From Bifidobacterium sp. (GTDB lineage Bacteria; Actinomycetota; Actinomycetes; Actinomycetales; Bifidobacteriaceae), in the NCBI GenBank assembly GCA_022739095.1, contig JAIJEI010000120.1:1-6454 (forward strand): a DNA stretch of 6,454 nucleotides. The letters run 5' to 3'. The position numbers and the translations under genes were made by a program. Shown here piece after piece: positions 5,481 through 6,454 of this stretch (within the stretch, counting starts at the first letter, position 1; each line of letters begins with the position of its first letter). The notes beneath the pieces were generated by a model. The model was not told where the DNA came from, did no database searches, and worked only from the letters and a program-made list of their open reading frames with translations.

Positions 5481-6454
5481 TCAGTGTTCGGAGACGACGA
5501 CGTTATAGTCCTCGCCGGTGAAGTAGGCGGTCAGGCAGGCGATCATCTGGCGGGTGAGTTCCTTGAACGCGCCGTCGGTACGCCAGCCGACGTGCGGGGT
5601 CAGGACGATGCCGGGCACCTGGCAGATGGCGTCGTCGGCAGTCAGCGGCTCGTGGTCGAACACGTCGAGCGCGGCGGGAACATCGCCCTTTTGCAGTCGG
5701 GCAAGCAGCGCATCGGATTCGATGACTTCGGAGCGGGCGGTGTTGATGAACAGGGTGCCGGGCTTCACATGCGCAAGGTTCTCGGCGGTGACGATGCCGC
5801 GCGTGGCGTTGTTCAGCGGCAGATGGACGGAGATGACGTCGCTGGTTTCGATGAGCTCGTTGAGATCGTCGACCGGAGTGGCACCGGAGCGTTCGAAATG
5901 CTCGGGCGGCACATGCGAATTCCATGCGGCGACCTCCATGCCGAAGGCGCGGGCGATGCCGGCCACGGTGGCACCGATACCACCCAGTCCGATGATGCCC
6001 ATACGGCGGCCGGCGAGTTGCAGTCCATCGCCGCCGGCCCATGCCCAGTTGCCGGCTTTGACGTCCTTATCGAGTTGGCCGACACGGCGGATGAGCTCGA
6101 ACAGGAGGGCGAAGGTATGCTCGGCCACGGCGTGATCGCCATAATGCTCGGCATTGCAGACGCGGATCTTCAGCTCGCGTGCCTTATCGAGATTGATGTA
6201 GCTGGCGACGCCGGTGCCGCAGAACACGATGCACTTGACGTGCCCCTGCTCGCTGATGGTGTGCAGCAGATCATCCGAAATGTGGTAGCCGCCCACCAGC
6301 AGGGCGTCGGCATCCTTCAGACGCTCTGCTATGGTCGCCTCATCGGACGTGAATTCCTCGAACATACGCACGCGGGCAACGTCGTGGAGCGCGGGGAACT
6401 GGGCCTTGATGGGCTCGATCATCGCGTCGAGCACGGACGGCATCACGACGAGGG
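5481..6454 (-). CDS. D-2-hydroxyacid dehydrogenase family protein (N-terminus cut by window edge)
   Basis: This is an NAD(P)-dependent oxidoreductase interconverting 2-oxoacids and D-2-hydroxyacids; the substrate is unknown. The frame is still open at the window end. The reading GTG-ATG at 6446-6441 gives MMPSVLDAM, but LV codons precede it, so a few N-terminal residues of the first beta strand probably lie outside. Counting from that GTG (321 aa), the Rossmann loop GLGGIG is at 153-158. The catalytic residues are Arg238 (INTARSE), Glu266 (DHEPL) and His285 (TPHVGW), so the active site is complete. After the second Rossmann strand the residue is Asn176 (AAWNSH), where NAD-specific members usually have Asp. 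The AWN/HVGW pattern resembles uncharacterised members rather than SerA or lactate dehydrogenase. It may head an operon with the yigZ-like gene 61 bp downstream. Confidence 0.93.
   Translation of the reverse strand, partial: LVVMPSVLDAMIEPIKAQFPALHDVARVRMFEEFTSDEATIAERLKDADALLVGGYHISDDLLHTISEQGHVKCIVFCGTGVASYINLDKARELKIRVCNAEHYGDHAVAEHTFALLFELIRRVGQLDKDVKAGNWAWAGGDGLQLAGRRMGIIGLGGIGATVAGIARAFGMEVAAWNSHVPPEHFERSGATPVDDLNELIETSDVISVHLPLNNATRGIVTAENLAHVKPGTLFINTARSEVIESDALLARLQKGDVPAALDVFDHEPLTADDAICQVPGIVLTPHVGWRTDGAFKELTRQMIACLTAYFTGEDYNVVVSEH

Overview
The window looks like chromosomal core DNA of a high-GC actinobacterium, most likely Bifidobacterium (B. longum group is my guess). This rests on the overall look of the MalQ, S9 and L13 proteins, the G/C-rich third codon positions and a LacI-type operator of the kind reported for bifidobacterial sugar regulators. 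No database search was possible, so the genus is an inference.

Layout. Almost everything is on the minus strand, read from right to left. At 6454-5481 is a D-2-hydroxyacid dehydrogenase whose N-terminus is cut by the window edge. After 61 bp comes a YigZ/IMPACT-family protein (5419-4778), then, almost touching it, an uncharacterised leucine-rich-repeat-variant (LRV) protein (about 4752-4039). These three have no visible internal promoters or terminators and may be one transcription unit. A 167-bp gap holds a perfect 14-bp LacI-family palindrome plus a second imperfect one, placed to control malQ (3871-1706, 4-alpha-glucanotransferase, GH77). A 400-bp non-coding stretch follows. Its malQ-proximal half holds a strong palindrome and a 21-bp tandem repeat. 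Its other half holds a good promoter and a leader RNA of about 160 nt for the ribosomal operon rplM-rpsI (L13, GTG start, then S9). A strong symmetric hairpin at 281-318 separates rpsI from a converging plus-strand gene, of which only the last 83 codons are present.

How the parts work together. malQ belongs to maltodextrin/glycogen breakdown and is probably controlled by sugar state through the LacI-type site. rplM-rpsI make two ribosomal proteins that form a conserved pair and may be autoregulated through the leader. The upstream trio shows no shared pathway. The plus-strand fragment ends in a motif that faintly resembles the last strand of amylase-type enzymes such as GlgX. If correct, glycogen/maltodextrin genes would flank the ribosomal operon on both sides, but this is weak.

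I saw no mobile element, CRISPR array, tRNA, defence system or other clearly new multi-gene system. The parts most worth a second look are non-coding: the rplM leader fold, the repeat/palindrome block between malQ and rplM, and the double operator before malQ.
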